A stretch of DNA of 64,000 nt, taken from the NCBI GenBank assembly GCA_945859605.1, contig OX243812.1, positions 47,066,147 through 47,130,146 of the forward strand, written 5' to 3'. Made by a program: the position numbers and the translations under genes. This document shows positions 59,911 to 64,000 of this stretch, piece after piece. This DNA is from Lumbricus rubellus (lineage: Eukaryota; Annelida; Clitellata; Crassiclitellata; Lumbricidae). Position 1 is the stretch's first letter. The number at the start of each line of letters is the position of its first letter. The notes below the pieces were generated by a model, which was not told where the DNA came from, searched no databases, and saw only the letters and a list, made by a program, of their open reading frames with translations.

Positions 59911-60915
59911 CAGGGTGGCCCATAAAAAGTGAGACCCCTCGTTAAATCTTTTATATAATAATATTAAATTATGTTTTTGGCTGTTTTTAAACTTTAAAAT
60001 TATCCTCGCTCATTAACTCAGCGTGTGACATCAGTATTTCGTGAACTTCCGGTCGCCATCTTTGTATTTTATGTCAAATTGATGCCGATGGTAAGCTACG
60101 ACAGCGCTTAAATCATGAAGCGGCCACCAGAAGTTCGTTAGAATGGTACGGAATATTCTGTGTACAAGTGAACTGATTTTCAGCCAGGATGATGATTCAC
60201 ACAGCCACAAGAGTCAAGAGGAAATTTAAGGAGAAACTGGCATATCACATTTAAAGTACAGTGCAAAGTTTGCAACTACAACCGAATACCAACGCGTAAT
60301 ATGGCAGGTCATAAACGAAAACTGCAAATTAAAACACCGGCAGTGAAGTCAACAGTTAGTTGGTATATTTCCAACAAGAAAAGTGTACTAAGCATTTTGT
60401 TTACAGACGAAAAGACATTTACTCTTGTCACAATGGTTAATTCTTAAAATGATCGTGTTTATTCTGATGCAAGAAAAATGTTCCAGCAACGAACTCGTCA
60501 CTCATACGCGCACATAAACATTTCAGCCGTTGCATCATGGTTTGGGTCGGTGTGTCTCGGATGGGGAAACCAGTTTGGTCATTGTTGAACCTGGAGCTAT
60601 GGTAAACAGTGAGTGTACGGTACTTATTGTGATCACGTCTTAAGACAAGGATTGCTCCTGGATATACGAAACTGGCCATTGTTAAATTGTGGCAAAAATT
60701 TCCTCAGCGGTTTATAAACAGAAGCATTGACCAGTGATGCCGACGTTTAGACAAAAACTGCTGAGAACCAAGGTGAAAACATTGAATTTTATTTCTGATT
60801 CTGTACGAATAAACATTTGGCAACAATTTACTTGCTTTTTGAGGAAGAAAAAGTGTTTAAATAATTTATTATTTGACATTATGCTAGGGGGTCTCACTTT
60901 TTATGGGCCACCCTG
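59911..60915 (+). mobile_element. Mariner-type element (1005 bp), decayed
   Basis: TIRs CAGGGTGGCCCATAAAAAGT and GAGACCCC, inverted at the right end (GGGGTCTCAC..GGGCCACCCTG). TA flanks the left end. Internal frames show FTDEKTFTLVTMVN (first Asp region), KLWQKFPQRFINRSIDQW and RRLDKNC at the C-terminus, separated by shifts and stops. The region between the first Asp and the tail is shortened. Confidence 0.87.
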
Positions 60916-60919
60916 TGTA

Positions 60920-61735
60920 TATATACTGTCGAATGTCTCTGCTGTACAGACCTATAGAATATCAGACAGTGAGCGCAGCTGCATGATCATGCGGGTTTCA
61001 CTTGGCTGTTGAAATCCAGATCACAATAATTCAGCAAAAACGAAGAACTCTGAATATGATGTCATCTGTCATTTTTTGGGGTGAGACGACGCATTCACTG
61101 GCGCTCAACTTATGTAGACCTCTGATGAAAAAAGGTCCACTGAAGAGACGCTTATCTTCACATTGCCCACTCAAAGTGCTCATAGACAAAATTACATACA
61201 TACACACATACATGCGTATGCATGAATACAAGATGCACCTCACACCTTTTCAGAATATGTTGAAAGGACCTGGCCATTCTCACCTCAGATGGTCGAGGGA
61301 TAGAGGAGGAAGAGATGCAGTTGTTGTGAAGCAATAAAACATCCAAGTGTCGGACGCTGAGAGTCGTTCGCAAGTCAATTAGGCCTATTGCTGCTAATGA
61401 CACGAAAAGGCTACTGCATTATGCACCGACCAGTTGACCACGGTCACTGTCCGCTGCTTATAAAGAGTTAGTCTGTACACGATGTTGGATGCCAAGCGAA
61501 ACCCTTTCAATCCACACATTTTGATGTATGTATGTGAGTATGGCATGGGTGTGAACATTTATCTAGCGCGTTTTTAGAACTCACGAAGTCCGTCTTAAAA
61601 TATGATGCGAAATCATTAGCTGTTAACATGGACACAAAATCATAACTTATCTGTAAGACATAAGAAGAATAATTATGGTGTCTACATTTTGATTAAATCT
61701 GAGGTCAGTTGCAATCATAATCATTATTTTTTTAT
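60920..61735. other. Unique stretch, nothing recognised
   Basis: No exon or element supported. At 61742-61765 ATTTATATAGCGCCAATAAT resembles the reversed end of the local LINE family. Confidence 0.45.
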
Positions 61736-61799
61736 ACCATTGAACATTTATATAGCGCCAATAATAATTCGGAAAGCAAGAAAAATTAGAAGCGGTCTG

Positions 61800-62232
61800 C
61801 GCTTTCCTGTCGCTTTCCTGTCGCTTTCTTGTCGCTTTCCTGTCGCTTTCCTGTCGCTTTCCTGTCGCTTTCCTGTCGCTTTCCTGTCGCTTTCTTGTCG
61901 CTTTCCTGTCGCTTTCCTGTCGCTTTCCTGTCGCTTTCTTGTCGCTTTCCTGTCGCTTTCCTGTCGCTTTCCTGTCGCTTTCTTGACGCTTTCCTGTCGC
62001 TTTCCTGTCGCTTTCCTGTCGCTTTATTGTCGCTTTCCTGTCGCTTTCCTGTCGCTTTATTGTCACTTTCCTGTCGCTTTCCTGTCGCTTTCTTGTCGCT
62101 TTTCTGTCGCCTTCTTGTCGCTTTTCTGTCGCTTTCTTGTCGCTTTTCTGTCGCTTTTCTGTCGCTTTTCTGTCGCTTTCTTGTCGCTTTTCTGTCGCTT
62201 TCTTGTCGCTTTTCTGTCGCTTTCCCGTCGAT
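61800..62232. repeat. 11-bp minisatellite CTTTCCTGTCG, about 39 copies
   Basis: CTTTCCTGTCG with CTTTCTTGTCG and CTTTTCTGTCG variants; the CTTTTC variants cluster at the right end. An 11-bp unit gives a 33-bp coding period, so every frame can remain open. Confidence 0.96.
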
Positions 62233-62455
62233 GTTAAAGACGCTGGGTTGATACTAGGACTTTTTCAATTGTGGGTCCCTCTGTTTGGAATAGTCTCTCC
62301 TTTTGCCTGCGTTCCCTTTCGCGGGACTTGTATAACTTTTGTAAACTTCTCAAAACTTTCCTATTTGACCGTGCCTGGGTCGGGACGCCTCTGAATATAG
62401 TTATCTTGAGAAGCGCTATTTTGCATGGGGCGCTATATAAATTCCTCAGAAAGAT
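62233..62455 (+). mobile_element. 5'-truncated CR1/L2-like LINE, ORF2 C-terminus
   Basis: The plus frame reads MGPSVWNSLSFCLRSLSRDL then LLKTFLFDRAWVG. This matches the GPxxWNxLPxxLRSLPRD..LLKTFLFDxAWVG ending of the copy at 53410-53890. The 3' end GGACGCCTCTGAATATAG.. GGGGCGCTATATAAATTCC follows. Confidence 0.85.
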
Positions 62456-63131
62456 GAATAATGACTCAATTACAAGTGAGACGATCTTCTATGTATGGTT
62501 TGATGACTATTCCTGCATTCACTATAATTATGTTCAACAGTCTTCAGCTAAATCAAAACACAGTGTGGCCGAATAAAAATCTCTGCCTTATAACCAGATT
62601 TGTCAAGTAGCTGTCATTGACCTTTTCCATACTTAGGTATGACGTTTTCGCTTCGGACTGAGTCGTGCCATGATGCAATATCAATCATCTTAATATGTAA
62701 CTAAACTCTGGGTTTGTCATTTAGCGGTTCTAGCCAAACCAATGCACAGAAGAGTGGATGGCCGGTGGTAATACAATGTAAGCTTAGGAAGTTTTTTCAA
62801 ATATAATCAACATATTATGGTAATTTTGGAAATGACGCGACCTGAAACTATGGCTCTATGTGCGTGCGGGAATCAGCCAGTGGAGTCTTGTAGTCATTAG
62901 AGTATCATCAGGTCACTAATGAACCGTTTGCTTTTGACACATTTTAGCACAGTTTAGACATCACTTCAGTGAAGTACTTAGGCCGATAACCAGCTGAATA
63001 AACCAGTGCGTTCTCATGTTGTAGAGCATATAGTATATAGTGTCCAGAGAGTATAGCCTATATTATATAATATATGTATATTATACGCTCAATCGACGAC
63101 AAACCCAGCAGATGAGCATATACTGTATATA
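62456..63131. other. Unique stretch, nothing recognised
   Basis: No exon or element supported. Confidence 0.45.
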
Positions 63132-63133
63132 TA

Positions 63134-64000
63134 CAGGGTGGGCCAGCATAAATGAACCAACTTTGAATGCATATAACTCCGCCAAATTTAGGAATTTATT
63201 TATACTTTATGCGTCAAATTAAAGATATTTCACTCACGTATATGCACTGAAAAAATGGAACTGGTACAAATTTAGGTTTTAATTATATGCTCGGAACAGC
63301 GCTAGCTGCCATATTTTGTTGTTTTCTATGACGCGATCTGGCGCCGTTGACATACGGAGATCGCGTTTTGATCTTAATTTTCAGAACTGATAAGGAATGT
63401 AATTCGGTTGAAATGATTTACAAATTTTCTAACAGTGGATGGAATAAACATTACCTTGAATTATCTGCTACTGAAAATTGATAAAAACAGGACTTTCTAA
63501 TCGTAAACCATGGGAATTACTGTGCGCATATCCGCTAACATTGCTCTTGTGTCCGAGTAAATTGGCCGTCAAGACAACGACCCGGATAGGCTCTACAGGC
63601 AAATCTTCCCAGCGCGAAATAGGTAGTCCTATAAACACCGTACATTATATTCTAAAAGATGATCTAAAGTTATTTGTCGACATGATGTCCAACAGCATTC
63701 CACAGACGCAAAGAAACGGCTATAGGCCTAGCGAAACAGCCGGCCTGCAGCCTGCAGCCGTTTCTTTGCGTCTAAAGCAGCGCGCACGGCTGTTGATAAA
63801 ATTGAAAGAAAATGGTTTTGCGACGAGAAGATATTCATGGTAGATACTTCTAAAAACACCTAAAATGATCGTGTTTATGCACGTGTTAGCGAAAAACGAA
63901 TTTTGAATATCTCGGCGAAACGGCGCCTTATTAGGCTACGTCACAAATGACAACAAAATATGGTAGCTAGCGCTGTTCCGAGCATATAATTAAAAACTAA
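63134..64000 (+). mobile_element. Mariner-type element, cut by the window end
   Basis: The left end CAGGGTGGGCCAGCATAAAT is preceded by TA. The inverted partner of the left arm (reverse complement of TATATGCTCGGAACAGCGCT) is at 63961-64000, so the right end lies just outside. The interior encodes the N-terminal helix-turn-helix region of a transposase (REIGSPINTVHYILKDDLKL) and, in the same frame, KQRARLLIKLKENGF. An 18-bp inverted repeat interrupts the region between them. Confidence 0.85.

Noticed and set aside
61647..62251. Open frames over the 11-bp repeat
   Set aside because: Pure minisatellite translation; present in several frames and both strands.

Overview
This window comes from an intron-rich, AT-rich and very repeat-rich metazoan genome. 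I think it is a marine invertebrate, and an echinoderm, hemichordate, cephalochordate or lophotrochozoan would all fit. The reasons are an animal SCYL2 gene with tiny exons in huge introns, tRNA-derived SINEs, CR1/L2-like LINE tails, many mariner and hAT-like elements, and the repeated palindrome TAGGCCTA. I cannot name the species from sequence alone.

One host gene is clearly recognisable. It is a SCYL2-like (CVAK104) pseudokinase on the minus strand, running right to left over nearly 49 kb. Eight exons join in frame: 50459-50619 (N-lobe), 49104-49203, 22856-23002 (degenerate catalytic loop and GFG), 19184-19405 (APE segment), 17909-18025, 6291-6416, 5193-5369 and 1791-2027 (HEAT-like repeats). 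The N-terminal exon(s), one predicted micro-exon of about 45 nt and everything C-terminal of 1791 were not found or lie outside. Almost everything else sits inside introns of this gene.

Layout. 1-1500 and 5.4-22 kb are dominated by micro- and minisatellites. 2.2-4.8 kb holds two tRNA-SINEs and a G/C-tract repeat whose second copy is at 23.8-25.3 kb. 9.9 kb and 14.6-15.6 kb are hAT-like non-autonomous elements with 8-bp target duplications. 25.4-27.9 kb holds two decayed mariner-type elements. 28.78-38.89 kb is a young Ty3/gypsy LTR retrotransposon on the minus strand with one intact 2122-codon gag-pol frame that begins inside the LTR. A 200-N gap follows, and then a second copy of the sequence left of the element without the insertion. 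This looks like the other haplotype joined on. 41-42.6 kb has a giant (ATC)n tract and two LINE 3' ends beside TAA repeats. 44.2-44.9 kb has a promoter-like cluster of E-box, ETS, CCAAT and TATA matches. 46-64 kb carries three more mariner-type elements, three hAT-like MITEs (one nested in a SINE), LINE tails and an 11-bp minisatellite.

The most interesting structures are the gag frame that starts in the LTR and crosses the primer-binding site in phase, tandemly duplicated 5' splice sites beside a SCYL2 exon, a SINE that has captured the last codons and tail of a resident LINE, and hAT-like MITEs whose arms are iterations of one short motif.
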